Below are positions 24,270 to 33,460 of a DNA stretch of 64,000 nucleotides, in pieces (positions within the stretch are counted from its first letter, which is position 1; each line of letters starts with the position of its first letter). Origin of the DNA: Chlorogloeopsis sp038404745 (GTDB lineage Bacteria; Cyanobacteriota; Cyanobacteriia; Cyanobacteriales; Nostocaceae); the NCBI RefSeq assembly GCF_038404745.2, contig NZ_JAYKTT020000081.1, positions 256,033 through 320,032 of the forward strand, in the 5' to 3' direction. The notes under the pieces were generated by a model, which was not told where the DNA came from, ran no database searches, and worked only from the letters and a program-made list of their open reading frames with translations. Both the position numbers and the translations under genes were made by a program.

Positions 24270-26879
24270 TCACATCATATTTAAGGGATCAACATCTATT
24301 GTTAAACTTACAGATGCCGGACAAAGTTTACGCACTTCCTCCCAATCTGGCAATTGTGGCAGCGCATCAGGGGTAAACTTCAACAGTATTTGCCAACGAT
24401 AACGATTTGCTACCCGTAATATATTAGCTGGTGCTGGCCCCATGATGTCTAAACCTTCTTGTTGCGGCAAAGCAGTTACTATCAATTGGGCAGTGTTCTG
24501 CACTTCTGTGGGATCATTGCTACTTAAGCGCAATAGTATCAACCTGCCATAGGGAGGATAATTCAGTGCCTGGCGTTGTTCTAATTCAGCATGAATAAAG
24601 GACGGATAATCATGATTTCGCACCGCCTCAATCACCGGATGCTCTGGGGTGTAAGTTTGCACGATCACTCTACCTGAATCTTCACCTCTGCCAGCACGCC
24701 CAGCTACCTGAGTTAAGGTTTGAAACGCTCGTTCACTGGCACGATAATCAGATAAATGTAAAAGTCCATCAGCGGCGACAACTCCCACCAATGTTACCTG
24801 TGGTAGATCCAATCCTTTGGTGAGCATTTGCGTACCTACTAATAAATCTGCTTCACCACTAGCAAATCTGGTAAGTAACGTTCGATGCGCTCCCTTAGTG
24901 CGGGTAGTATCGCTATCAAAACGGATCAAACGCAGTTCGGGAAATTGTCTTGCTAATTCCTGGGCGACTCGTTGCGTACCACTACCAAAGAATTTAAGGT
25001 AAGGGGAACCGCATTCAGGACACTGACGCGGATGCGATCGCCCATAATTACAGTAATGACAGCGCAAAATTTGTGGCGCTCCTTCCTCGGTGTGATGATA
25101 TGACAAAGAGACATCACAGTGGGGACACTCCAGCACATATCCACAGCTACGGCAAGATACAAATGTACTATGTCCACGTCGATGGATAAATAAAATTCCC
25201 TGCTGATGCCGTTGTTTGAGTTGTTGTAAGGCTTCTTGTAGGGATTTGCTAAATATGGAGCGATTACCCTGATGGAATTCTTGCCGCATATCTACTACTT
25301 CTACAGGCGGCAAAGGGCGAGAGTTGATGCGTTCGGGGAGGGAGAGGTAGTAGGAGGACAAGGGGAGGGGGGTAGGGGGAGAGGGGGGGAATGTTTTTGA
25401 TAGCTTCTCCGCGTCTGCCAGTCTCCGCGTCTTTGCGTCTTCACTAGTCCTCACGCTGATCCAACTTTCCAATGAGGGTGTTGCTGAACCCAAAACTAAG
25501 GGGCAATTTTCTAATTGGGCGCGCCACTGAGCAACATTACGGGCGTTGTAGGTGGGGATGGGGGAGTCTTGTTTAAAGCTGCTGTCGTGTTCTTCGTCTA
25601 AGATAATTAAACCCAAATTGGGCAGAGGAGCGAAAATTGCACTGCGCGTACCAATAACTACTTGGGGTTCTCCTGTCAGCATTTGTCGCCAAGTGTCGTA
25701 ACGTTCTCCGTCGGAGAGGGCGCTGTGATAGACGCTGATTTTGTTGCCAAATCTAGCTCGGAAACGATCAGTTAGCTGGGGTGTGAGTCCAATTTCTGGT
25801 ACTAAAACAAGGGCGGATTTGCCTTGGGTTAATAAAGGAGCGATCGCTTGCAAATAAACTTCTGTCTTTCCGGAGCCAGTCACCCCATGCAGCAGTACAG
25901 TTCCATAGCCTTCCACTCCTCTGATGGTAGATAATGCCTGAGACTGAGCAGGATTTAAAGATTTGGGTTGATCTGCTGTGACTGTAAAAGCGGTTTCGCT
26001 TCGTAATATTTCCCTTTCTGCAATCACAATACAGCCCTTCTCCTCTAGCTTCTTCAAAGTAGGGGTAGTTGTATTGCAAATTTGTAGAAACTCTGAAAGC
26101 CACAACTCACCTCCGTGCCGCTTCAAGACTTCTAAAATTTCTCTTTGACGCTTGTTGAGGTCAATAGGCGGTACACTAACAGTCAAGGTGACTACTGGTT
26201 TCGTCTGAGGTCGAGAGTATCTAGGCATTTGTACATAAGTTTCTACCCATCCGCGTTGGAGTAGTTGTTTTTTTGCCTGATAAAATCCTTTTACCTGACG
26301 TTTGAGGAATTTGAAGCTATAGTCCCCATCAACTTGGGATTGAAGAATTTTGAGGATTTCACGGGCTGCCAAACTGACAAATTCATTTGCACCATTGGGA
26401 ATATTTTCTGGTTTGAGGCGAAGACGAGCCTGCGATCGCCCTAGCAATCCTGGTGGTAAAGCAGTGCGTATGACTTGAATTAGGGGGGTGTAATAGTACT
26501 GTGACACCCTTTCTAGTAACTGCCAATACGTTTCTCTAAAAAATTTTGGGTGGATAACATCTTCCACATCTCTAATTTCTGCGGCTATAAGGTGAGCAGG
26601 AGGTTGAGCCAGTAAACGAACAGCTATCCCTCCTACCTGTTGCCATTTAAATGGCACACTTAAAATATCCCCTGGTTTTACTTCTAAACCTACTGGTAAT
26701 CGATAGGTATATAGTTTTTCTTCTTTGTGTCCTTCCTCTAGTTGTGTTGCGGCTTCTTTTCCAATTCCCGGACAGTCTACCAGAACTTGAACCCACCGAT
26801 TTTCATTTCTGCTTGAGTTGTAGGAGCTACCTGGTTCAGCAACAGCTAAAGGAGTCAAACTTACATCATTAATATACAT
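24270..26879 (-). CDS. priA: Primosomal replication protein N' (helicase PriA), with a repeat-like insertion
   Basis: 869 residues. PriA restarts stalled replication forks. Visible: an N-terminal 3'-end binding domain, Walker A HGVTGSGKTEVYLQ (near 330), DEEH box (LIILDEEHDSSFKQD), the zinc-binding region with eight Cys (CRSCGYVLECPHC, CHYCNYG, CPECGS), and helicase motifs GTQMLTKGLD and QVAGRAGRG. Between SWISVRTS and LSLPERINSRPLPPVE lies a low-complexity stretch of about 30 residues (PPSPPTPLPL). Its DNA (25353-25445) is the GGGGGAGAGGGGGG and TCTCCGCGTCT tract type seen between genes. The frame stays open. The N-terminus may be up to 40 residues longer than usual. Confidence 0.96.
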   Translation of the reverse strand: MYINDVSLTPLAVAEPGSSYNSSRNENRWVQVLVDCPGIGKEAATQLEEGHKEEKLYTYRLPVGLEVKPGDILSVPFKWQQVGGIAVRLLAQPPAHLIAAEIRDVEDVIHPKFFRETYWQLLERVSQYYYTPLIQVIRTALPPGLLGRSQARLRLKPENIPNGANEFVSLAAREILKILQSQVDGDYSFKFLKRQVKGFYQAKKQLLQRGWVETYVQMPRYSRPQTKPVVTLTVSVPPIDLNKRQREILEVLKRHGGELWLSEFLQICNTTTPTLKKLEEKGCIVIAEREILRSETAFTVTADQPKSLNPAQSQALSTIRGVEGYGTVLLHGVTGSGKTEVYLQAIAPLLTQGKSALVLVPEIGLTPQLTDRFRARFGNKISVYHSALSDGERYDTWRQMLTGEPQVVIGTRSAIFAPLPNLGLIILDEEHDSSFKQDSPIPTYNARNVAQWRAQLENCPLVLGSATPSLESWISVRTSEDAKTRRLADAEKLSKTFPPSPPTPLPLSSYYLSLPERINSRPLPPVEVVDMRQEFHQGNRSIFSKSLQEALQQLKQRHQQGILFIHRRGHSTFVSCRSCGYVLECPHCDVSLSYHHTEEGAPQILRCHYCNYGRSHPRQCPECGSPYLKFFGSGTQRVAQELARQFPELRLIRFDSDTTRTKGAHRTLLTRFASGEADLLVGTQMLTKGLDLPQVTLVGVVAADGLLHLSDYRASERAFQTLTQVAGRAGRGEDSGRVIVQTYTPEHPVIEAVRNHDYPSFIHAELEQRQALNYPPYGRLILLRLSSNDPTEVQNTAQLIVTALPQQEGLDIMGPAPANILRVANRYRWQILLKFTPDALPQLPDWEEVRKLCPASVSLTIDVDPLNMM

Positions 26880-27727
26880 AGTTCCTCAATATATTTATAG
26901 ATAAATATTTTCCTCTGCTAGTTGCTGAAATCTAACCTTGCTCATTCAACTATAACCGCCTGTCTTGCCCTACTAAAAATGTAGTTCGCAATACTGTCAC
27001 CAGACATAATACTTGATAAGTTTCCTCTTATGTAATTCCAACACCGGAATCAAGATTATCTATGTGAGGTAATGCATCTTTAAATTTAGACTCGATACAA
27101 CTAATCAATCTGCCGTTTTGCGTAAGTTTTCTCTGCATACTAACTAGGTAATAGAGCTTTTCTCCCTATTGATAGATATTAATTACTGTCAGTATATGAG
27201 ATCCTTTTTACCAGGCAATAGGTTGCTACACGTTGTGCTGTCAAGTTTATATCATTGATTGTAAATTTTTAAGTTATGTATAACTTAATCAGCGTTTTGC
27301 TGATTAGTTTCGAGGATTGCAATGCATAGAAACTATAAAGTTGTTAAATATATGTGAAGATTTAAGAAATTGGCAAATTTTAAGGAAAAGTTTTATATTT
27401 GTTAAGTTTAAGCAATTTTATTTGAGGGGGTTTGACATATTTTGTAATTAAAAAAAAGATGAAAAATATATGGATTGCCGAACTAAATCATGAAAGTTGG
27501 AATAGTAAGAGTATCGTGTTTGTGAGGAAGTGTATCCAGGTGTAACCAACTGTTAAAGTCGCCAGCAGTATCGAAAACTCATCATCTCTGGTGAACTTTA
27601 GCCATGATATATGAAAATTTAAGTTCGGGATCAATTCTGAATTAGCAGAAAAAAGTTTTGCTAAGAGACAGGTGCATTTGTCACATATAAAAACTAGAAA
27701 GTATCTTAGAGCAGCTGTCACTAACTT
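26880..27727. other. Intergenic region between priA and the sigma factor gene
   Basis: AT-rich, 848 bases, between divergent genes, so it should hold both promoters. A TTGACA occurs at 27432 on the plus strand but has no good -10 at the right distance. An 86-codon minus-strand frame (27488-27748) overlaps the sigma factor start and has no family features. I see no gene. Confidence 0.5.
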
Positions 27728-28906
27728 ATGTACCAAACCAAGCAACAATCCCTGAAGGAAGCTATGAATATTGCTGAATTGGGAACAATGACAATGATAG
27801 AAAATGCTGCTGATAATGAAGAACCAACTCTTGATAATTTAGAAGCAGTGGCAGATGAAGAATCCCCTATTATCGAAAACTTAGAAAATCTGGAAATAGA
27901 TGATCGCGTTGGGGATGAGATGGCGGCAGCACGTCCTTCGGGATATAACAAAACCGAGTACGACGACGCTGTAGGCGCTTTCTTTAAAGAGATGGCGCGT
28001 TATCCATTACTCAAACCTGATGAAGAAGTTGAACTAGCGCGGCGAGTGCGATTTCTAGAAGAAGTAAACGAACTATATACTTCCTTAGAAAAAAAACTGG
28101 GACAGCAGCCTACCAAGGAAAATATAGCAACACATTTAGAGATAACAGAAAAGCAGTTAGAACATCGTTTGTATCAAGGGCGAGTAGCGAAACGGAAAAT
28201 GATTCGTTCTAACTTACGCCTTGTTGTATCAATTGCCAAACGATATTTAAATCGGGGAGTGCCTTTTTTGGATTTAATTCAGGAAGGAGCAATGGGTTTG
28301 AATCGTGCTACTGAAAAATTTGATCCAGATAAAGGATATAAGTTTTCTACGTATGCTTATTGGTGGATCAGACAAGCAATCACGAGGGCGATCGCTAACG
28401 ATGCGCGAACCATTCGCTTGCCGATTCACATAGTTGAAAAACTTAATAAATTGAAAAAAGCTCAACGAGAGCTTAAACAAAGATTAGGGCGGAATCCCAG
28501 TGAAGCAGAAATGGCTGAAGCATTGGAAATTCCGGCGCAACAATTACGCCAATTGCAGCAACTACGTCGTCAAGCACTTTCCCTCAACCACCGTGTTGGT
28601 AAAGAAGAAGATACGGAATTGATGGATTTGCTAGAAGACGAAGATAACCAATCTCCAGAAGCAAAAATGAACGAAAGTATGATGCGACAGGAGATTTGGG
28701 AAGTATTAGGTGACGTACTAACCCCACGGGAGAAAGACGTGATTTCGCTGCGATATGGGTTAACAACCAGCGAACCCTGCACATTGGAAGAGGTTGGCAA
28801 TATGTTTAATCTGTCTCGCGAGCGTGTACGCCAGATTCAAAGTAAAGCGATGCGGAAACTGCGCCGCCCTCACATAGCCAAACGCTTGAAGGGTTGGTTA
28901 GTGTAA
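27728..28906 (+). CDS. sigC: RNA polymerase sigma factor, sigma70 group 2 (SigC-like)
   Basis: 392 residues. An acidic N-terminal 70 residues precede region 1.2 (DAVGAFFKEMARYPLLKPDEE). Region 2 contains NLRLVVSIAKRYLNRG, DLIQEGAMGLNRATEKFDP and YKFSTYAYWWIRQAI. Region 3 follows, then region 4 with TPREKDVISLRYGL and LEEVGNMFNLSRERVRQIQSKA. It lacks the long region 1.1 of the primary factor and has a short non-conserved region, so it is a non-essential group 2 factor. The wording resembles SigC of cyanobacteria, but the subgroup is not certain. An in-frame ATG 12 codons later (27764) with AGGA before it could be the start. Confidence 0.93.
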   Translation: MYQTKQQSLKEAMNIAELGTMTMIENAADNEEPTLDNLEAVADEESPIIENLENLEIDDRVGDEMAAARPSGYNKTEYDDAVGAFFKEMARYPLLKPDEEVELARRVRFLEEVNELYTSLEKKLGQQPTKENIATHLEITEKQLEHRLYQGRVAKRKMIRSNLRLVVSIAKRYLNRGVPFLDLIQEGAMGLNRATEKFDPDKGYKFSTYAYWWIRQAITRAIANDARTIRLPIHIVEKLNKLKKAQRELKQRLGRNPSEAEMAEALEIPAQQLRQLQQLRRQALSLNHRVGKEEDTELMDLLEDEDNQSPEAKMNESMMRQEIWEVLGDVLTPREKDVISLRYGLTTSEPCTLEEVGNMFNLSRERVRQIQSKAMRKLRRPHIAKRLKGWLV

Positions 28907-28908
28907 TT

Positions 28909-28938
28909 AGTCATTTGTCATTTGTCATTTGTTATTTT
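28909..28938. repeat. Tandem GTCATTT heptamers after the sigma factor gene
   Basis: Three to four copies of TCATTTG directly after the stop codon. Related GTCATTAG/GTCATTTG tracts are found at 2377, 12690, 13530 and 32930. Confidence 0.55.
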
Positions 28939-29014
28939 TCAAGGGTTAAAAATCTTGAAATATTGACTACGAATCATGAACTATGGGCTAATAACTAATG
29001 ACTCTTGACCAAGG

Positions 29015-29518
29015 ATGAAATTATTAATGATATTGCATAGCAATTTAGCATTGCGTTTTGCTGAACCAGAAGACTGCAACACCTTATTTGAATTAATTAA
29101 AGCCCTAGCAGAATACGAAAAGTTATCTGATGCTGTTACTGGGAGCCCTTTAGCACTTAAGGAACACTTATTTGGTTCAGCAAAATACGTTGAAGCAATA
29201 TTAGCAGAATATACAGGGCAAGCGATTGGGTTTGCTCTGTTTTTTCATAATTATTCAACTTTTTTGACGAAACCAGGAATATATTTGGAAGATATTTTCG
29301 TTCTTCCAGAGTACCGCCGCCAAGGCGTTGGCAAAGCTCTTTTAACTAAAGTTGCTCAAGTTGCTGTAGAGAGAAATTGTGGAAGGTTAGAGTGGAGTGT
29401 TCTAGATTGGAACGAGCCAGCTATTAAATTTTATCGCCGCATGGGAGCAGGGATTTTGGATGAGTGGCGGATTTGCCGCGTCACAGGAGAGGCGCTTGCT
29501 GAGTTAGGGAATGGGTAA
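29015..29518 (+). CDS. GNAT N-acetyltransferase (diamine acetyltransferase-like)
   Basis: 167 residues. The core acetyl-CoA motif is IYLEDIFVLPEYRRQGVGKALLTKV (R-R-Q-G-V-G-K). It is preceded by FFHNYSTFLTKPG, a segment shared with spermidine/spermine (diamine) acetyltransferases, and followed by WSVLDWNEPAIKFYRRMGA. It would transfer acetyl from acetyl-CoA to a small amine; the exact substrate is not certain. The frame starts at an ATG at 29015, but conservation begins at about residue 9 (LALRFAEPED). It is a single gene between repeat tracts. Confidence 0.9.
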   Translation: MKLLMILHSNLALRFAEPEDCNTLFELIKALAEYEKLSDAVTGSPLALKEHLFGSAKYVEAILAEYTGQAIGFALFFHNYSTFLTKPGIYLEDIFVLPEYRRQGVGKALLTKVAQVAVERNCGRLEWSVLDWNEPAIKFYRRMGAGILDEWRICRVTGEALAELGNG

Positions 29519-29550
29519 GAGGGAGAGGGGGAGAGTGGGAGAGGGGGAGC
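29519..29550. repeat. GGGAGAGG tandem tract
   Basis: GAGGGAGAGGGGGAGAGTGG-type units right after the acetyltransferase stop. Same class as the tract at 13397-13434. Confidence 0.55.
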
Positions 29551-29554
29551 GACT

Positions 29555-29599
29555 GCCGGGCTGGTTTTGTTGATAATTTTCTTCTAAACCCGCCCCTAC
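29555..29599. repeat. Inverted-repeat element, family A (inverted orientation, shortened)
   Basis: Reads GCCGGGCTGGTTTTGTTGAT, then CTTCTAAACCCGCCCCTAC, the reverse complement of the copy at 14770-14836 but lacking about 20 interior bases. Confidence 0.6.
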
Positions 29600-29796
29600 T
29601 AACCACTAACCACTGACAAATGACTAACTTTGACAACTTGTCTTTTGACGAGAAAAGATTGTGAACCTAAAAATTAAGGATGGTATTGCACCAAATACGC
29701 CTTAATCTCTCTAAATAGTTTAAATATCTTCTATGTAAATCCACCCCCTACTACAAAAAATTACTTTTCTTATTTATACCAATCTCATTAATTTTT

Positions 29797-30738
29797 ATGA
29801 ATTACTGCTATCGATTAATTGGTAATTTAATTATTGCCCTTACATTTACCTGTTTTTTTCTTGCTCCACCTGCCCATTCACTAGCTACATCTTTTACCCA
29901 AATCGCAGCAAAGGACTTCTTTCAATTGGGGGTAGAGAATATGCTGCATGGTAATTATCATGAAGCGATTCAAGACTTCCAACAGGCGATTGAGGAGAAA
30001 AAAGATTTTGTCGCAGCTTATAGTAATCGCTGTCTTGCGAACCTGAAAATAGAAGATTATCACAATGCGATCGCCGACTGCACAAAAACAATAAGTTTAG
30101 CACCCAACAAGGCAGATGCTTACCTTAACCGGGGGCTTGCCTACTACAGACAAGGAAATTATCAAGCAGCGATCGCTGATGATGAGAAAGCGATCGCACT
30201 TAAACCGTATGATTTTCGAGCTTATTATAACCGAGGGGTAGCCCAAGCCTCTCTAGAAAATTACCAGCAAGCAGTTGCCGACTACAATCTCGCCTTAAGT
30301 CAAACCCCCCAGCTACCTAATCCTTTAGTTGCTGATATTTACAATGATCGAGGACTAGCGCGCTTGCAGTTAACAAACCTACAAGCGGCTATGCATGACT
30401 TCAACATGGCAATTCGTCTGAATGCGGCCGATGATAGAGCTTTTTTCAATCGAGGTTGTGCTTGTGCTAAAAATCAAGATTATGCCAGCGCAGTGCGTAA
30501 TTTTACTGAGGCAATACAACTAAATCCTAGTGATGGTCATGCCTATATTAACCGAGGAATAGCCTTTCACCGCCTCGGTTATGAACAATCTGCACTAGCT
30601 GACTTACATAAGGCAGCTAAATACTTTGGATACCAGGGACAAAGACTTGCCTACGAAAAAACCTTGTCTTTAATTAAGACTGTGCAACAGCAAATTCCAT
30701 CGATAGTAGAAATTGCTCTCGTAAAAGTAAAAGTATGA
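29797..30738 (+). CDS. Exported TPR-repeat protein
   Basis: 313 residues. An N-terminal hydrophobic signal (about residues 8-32, LIIALTFTCFFLAPPAHSLA) suggests export. The rest consists of about seven tetratricopeptide repeats: FQLGVENMLHGNYHEAIQDF, AYSNRCLANLKIEDYHNAI, AYLNRGLAYYRQGNYQAAI, AYYNRGVAQASLENYQQAV and so on, each about 34 residues. TPR scaffolds bind other proteins; no catalytic part is present. The TonB-dependent receptor gene follows after 78 bases on the same strand, so the two may be co-transcribed. Confidence 0.88.
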   Translation: MNYCYRLIGNLIIALTFTCFFLAPPAHSLATSFTQIAAKDFFQLGVENMLHGNYHEAIQDFQQAIEEKKDFVAAYSNRCLANLKIEDYHNAIADCTKTISLAPNKADAYLNRGLAYYRQGNYQAAIADDEKAIALKPYDFRAYYNRGVAQASLENYQQAVADYNLALSQTPQLPNPLVADIYNDRGLARLQLTNLQAAMHDFNMAIRLNAADDRAFFNRGCACAKNQDYASAVRNFTEAIQLNPSDGHAYINRGIAFHRLGYEQSALADLHKAAKYFGYQGQRLAYEKTLSLIKTVQQQIPSIVEIALVKVKV

Positions 30739-30816
30739 CAGCTTGTCTTTTGACAGCAAATTGCATAAACCCTAAAAATATCACTGAGTATTTTTACGAG
30801 CAGTGATCAATTAAAA

Positions 30817-32928
30817 GTGAAAATTTGCCTGTTTCTGCTTTCATTTGCTGTACCGAGTCTGTTGATAGCATCTCCTGCATTAGCTGTTGATATTGAAAAA
30901 AATCAACAACACACTCACAAATTGCCCCAAAATATTTTACAAATTCCCGATTTAAGTGAAATAGAATTACCTGCTACTGAAGCTAAATTATTAACTCAAG
31001 AGTCTGAATCAGACGAGTCAGCGACGCCAACAGAAACAGAACCGCCCATCAACGAAGATTCCACGAATGAGGGAGACATAGAAATAGAAGTAACAGGCGA
31101 AAAAGACACTCTGCCTTTATCTACTCCCACTTACGTGATTGAGAAAGAAGAAATTGAAAAGCAAGGTTCTACAAGTGTTGCTGATATTTTAAAAAGAATG
31201 CCAGGTTTTGCTATCAATGATGTAGGGCCAGGAGCAGATATTCACACTGGTACATACTACCGGGGAGCTTCAATAAATCAATCTATATTCCTCATTAATG
31301 GTAGACCAATTAATACTAATATTAATACCTATCATGGTGCGACTGATTTAAATAGTATTCCCACAGAAGCTATAGAACGAGTGGAACTATATAGTGGTGC
31401 AGCTTCGATTCTATATGGTTCATCGAGTTTTGGTGGAGTTGTTAATATTATCACTAAAGAAGGCAGCAGTATTCCTAAATTGAATGCTACTGCTGAATTT
31501 GGCTCCTTAAATTTAAATAATCAACAAGCTAGTTATGCTGGTGCCTTTGGTTCTGTTAGATATAATTTCAGTTTTGAAAGGTTTTTTACTGATAACCGTT
31601 ACCGAGTTCCAGAAGGAGCAGCAAATCGTGATGCTGATGGTTATTTATTCAATGCAGATACTGCTACTAGTACCTACTTTGGTAACTTAATTCTTGATTT
31701 AAATGCCAAAAATACTCTCAGTTTAGATGTAACTAAACTCAGCAGTCGCCGGGGTTTAGTTTATTTTGGTTTCCCGCTACAAAAAGACAGATTAGATCAT
31801 GATGGATTAAATCTGGGTTTATCTTGGAAAACTTTGCTCGGCAATGGTGAGAATTCTGTTCTGACAACTACGCTTGGTTACAATCAAGATTACTTTAGTA
31901 CTTATGGCCCCACAGTTTTGCGAGGCATAGAATATTACCGTACAGGTGTTTTAGATACACAACAATTGACAGCAAGGATTGATCACGAGTGGCAACTCAC
32001 CCCGAATAATAAGTTGCGCTGGGGATTAGATTTAAAAAATACTGATTTAAATAGTGAGACTGATAGTACACGCCCTGATCGCATTGCTTTAAATGAAATA
32101 GAAGATAGGAACGTATTCAATACAGGATTATTTGCTGTTAATACTTGGAATATTACTAATGCTTTTCAGCTAGATTTTGGCTTGAGGCAAAGCTTCGATA
32201 GTCAGTTTGGAAATTATTTGAATCCCAGTGCAGGATTGCGTTATGCTGTGACACCAAGCCTTGCAGTGCGCGGAAGTTGGACGGGAGGACAGCGCAATCC
32301 AGGATTAGATCAATTATATGTTTATGATACAGTACATGGGTGGTTGCCTAATCCAGATTTAGAGCCAGAAACAGGCTCATCTTGGACTGCGGGAGTTGAT
32401 GTTAATTTTTCTGAGAATTTAATCGGGCAGTTTACTTACTTTGGTAGTAGCTTAGATAATCGCTTGGGAATAATTAATGGTAGATGGGAAAATATTGGAC
32501 TTGTAGATACTAATGGATTTGAAGCGGCATTACGATGGAAAATCGCTTCTCGTTGGTCTACTTTTGTTAACTATACTTATACAGACGCCGAAATTAAAAC
32601 AGGGGTAGAAAAAGGTTTACAGTTGGGCATGATTCCTTACTCCGTTGCTCAAGCTGGCATTAGTTACGCCAGTGGAGGCTGGCAGGTGAATTTATATACT
32701 ACTTATAATAGTGGTGCTCGCAGAGCCTTCTTTACTAATCCTGGTGACAAAACAACTGATTTTGTTCTATCTTTCTTTAATTTAGATTTCATCGCTCGCG
32801 TACCGATCACCCAAACTTTAGGAATTACTGTTTACTTAGAAAATTTATTAGATGAACAATACGAGCGAGTGAATCGTACTTATAGCCCTGGCTTTACTTT
32901 TCGGATTGGTTTAACATCGAATTTGTAA
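30817..32928 (+). CDS. TonB-dependent outer-membrane receptor
   Basis: 703 residues. Signal peptide (LFLLSFAVPSLLIASPALA), then a low-complexity acidic and Thr/Glu-rich segment (about 60-90) typical of cyanobacterial receptors. The plug domain is near 95-220 (TPTYVIEKEEIEKQGSTSV, YRGASINQSIFLINGRPIN, GAASILYGSSSFGGVVNIIT), then a 22-strand barrel. The C-terminus is FTFRIGLTSNL and lacks the usual final aromatic residue. Its ligand is unknown. The plug is closer to BtuB/Fep-like receptors than to the ferrichrome type, which is only an impression. The start is a GTG at 30817, because the frame opens there with a signal peptide. Confidence 0.92.
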   Translation: MKICLFLLSFAVPSLLIASPALAVDIEKNQQHTHKLPQNILQIPDLSEIELPATEAKLLTQESESDESATPTETEPPINEDSTNEGDIEIEVTGEKDTLPLSTPTYVIEKEEIEKQGSTSVADILKRMPGFAINDVGPGADIHTGTYYRGASINQSIFLINGRPINTNINTYHGATDLNSIPTEAIERVELYSGAASILYGSSSFGGVVNIITKEGSSIPKLNATAEFGSLNLNNQQASYAGAFGSVRYNFSFERFFTDNRYRVPEGAANRDADGYLFNADTATSTYFGNLILDLNAKNTLSLDVTKLSSRRGLVYFGFPLQKDRLDHDGLNLGLSWKTLLGNGENSVLTTTLGYNQDYFSTYGPTVLRGIEYYRTGVLDTQQLTARIDHEWQLTPNNKLRWGLDLKNTDLNSETDSTRPDRIALNEIEDRNVFNTGLFAVNTWNITNAFQLDFGLRQSFDSQFGNYLNPSAGLRYAVTPSLAVRGSWTGGQRNPGLDQLYVYDTVHGWLPNPDLEPETGSSWTAGVDVNFSENLIGQFTYFGSSLDNRLGIINGRWENIGLVDTNGFEAALRWKIASRWSTFVNYTYTDAEIKTGVEKGLQLGMIPYSVAQAGISYASGGWQVNLYTTYNSGARRAFFTNPGDKTTDFVLSFFNLDFIARVPITQTLGITVYLENLLDEQYERVNRTYSPGFTFRIGLTSNL

Positions 32929-33173
32929 TTTGTCATTGGTCATTAGGTACTGACGCGATTTATCCCGTCTGTACAATTGTTTATTACTTCCCTAATCTTC
33001 TTCCGTTTCCCCTCTCTTCCTTCTGCCCTCTGTCTCCCGGCTTCTACTCTCCTACCTTCTAGCTTCAAAATATTCCGACTTAAAGCAAAATGAACTTATG
33101 TGAATCATATTGAAGCCTTTAAACTCAAGATGTAAGTTTATAGGTAATTTATAAAAAGCTAGAAAAATATGCT

Positions 33174-33338
33174 ATGGCAAAGCGAATTTCAGTAGATATT
33201 GAAGGCTTAAGAGAAGAAATTGAACGAGCGTACTCAAATGATAAATTCTGGTGTCAACTATCTCTGGCTCAGAAGATTCGCATACTTATTCAAGATGGTT
33301 TAGAGAAAGCTAAAAGCCAGGAAAGCAAACCAAACTGA
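33174..33338 (+). CDS. Small conserved-looking protein of 54 residues
   Basis: ATG 33174 opens MAKRISVDIEGLREEIERAY and ends with a helical amphipathic part (LSLAQKIRILIQDGLEKAK). The N-terminal strand followed by helices resembles the short DNA-binding or antitoxin-like proteins of cyanobacteria that begin with a strand of the ribbon-helix-helix type. There is no Shine-Dalgarno sequence. No toxin gene is adjacent. The family call is a guess; that it is coding is likely from its amino-acid pattern. Confidence 0.5.
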   Translation: MAKRISVDIEGLREEIERAYSNDKFWCQLSLAQKIRILIQDGLEKAKSQESKPN

Positions 33339-33460
33339 AGTCTTGACTAAGGTGTAAAAGTTTAACGTAAGCTTTCAACTTCTACTTTCATCCCTGTCAA
33401 GCTGTCCTTGATCGCTAATTGATTTTCTTAGTTTTCTTGGTACAAATCGGAGGGAGATAA

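Noticed and set aside
27488..27748. 86-codon minus-strand frame before the sigma factor gene
   Set aside because: It overlaps the start of sigC and has no recognisable family.
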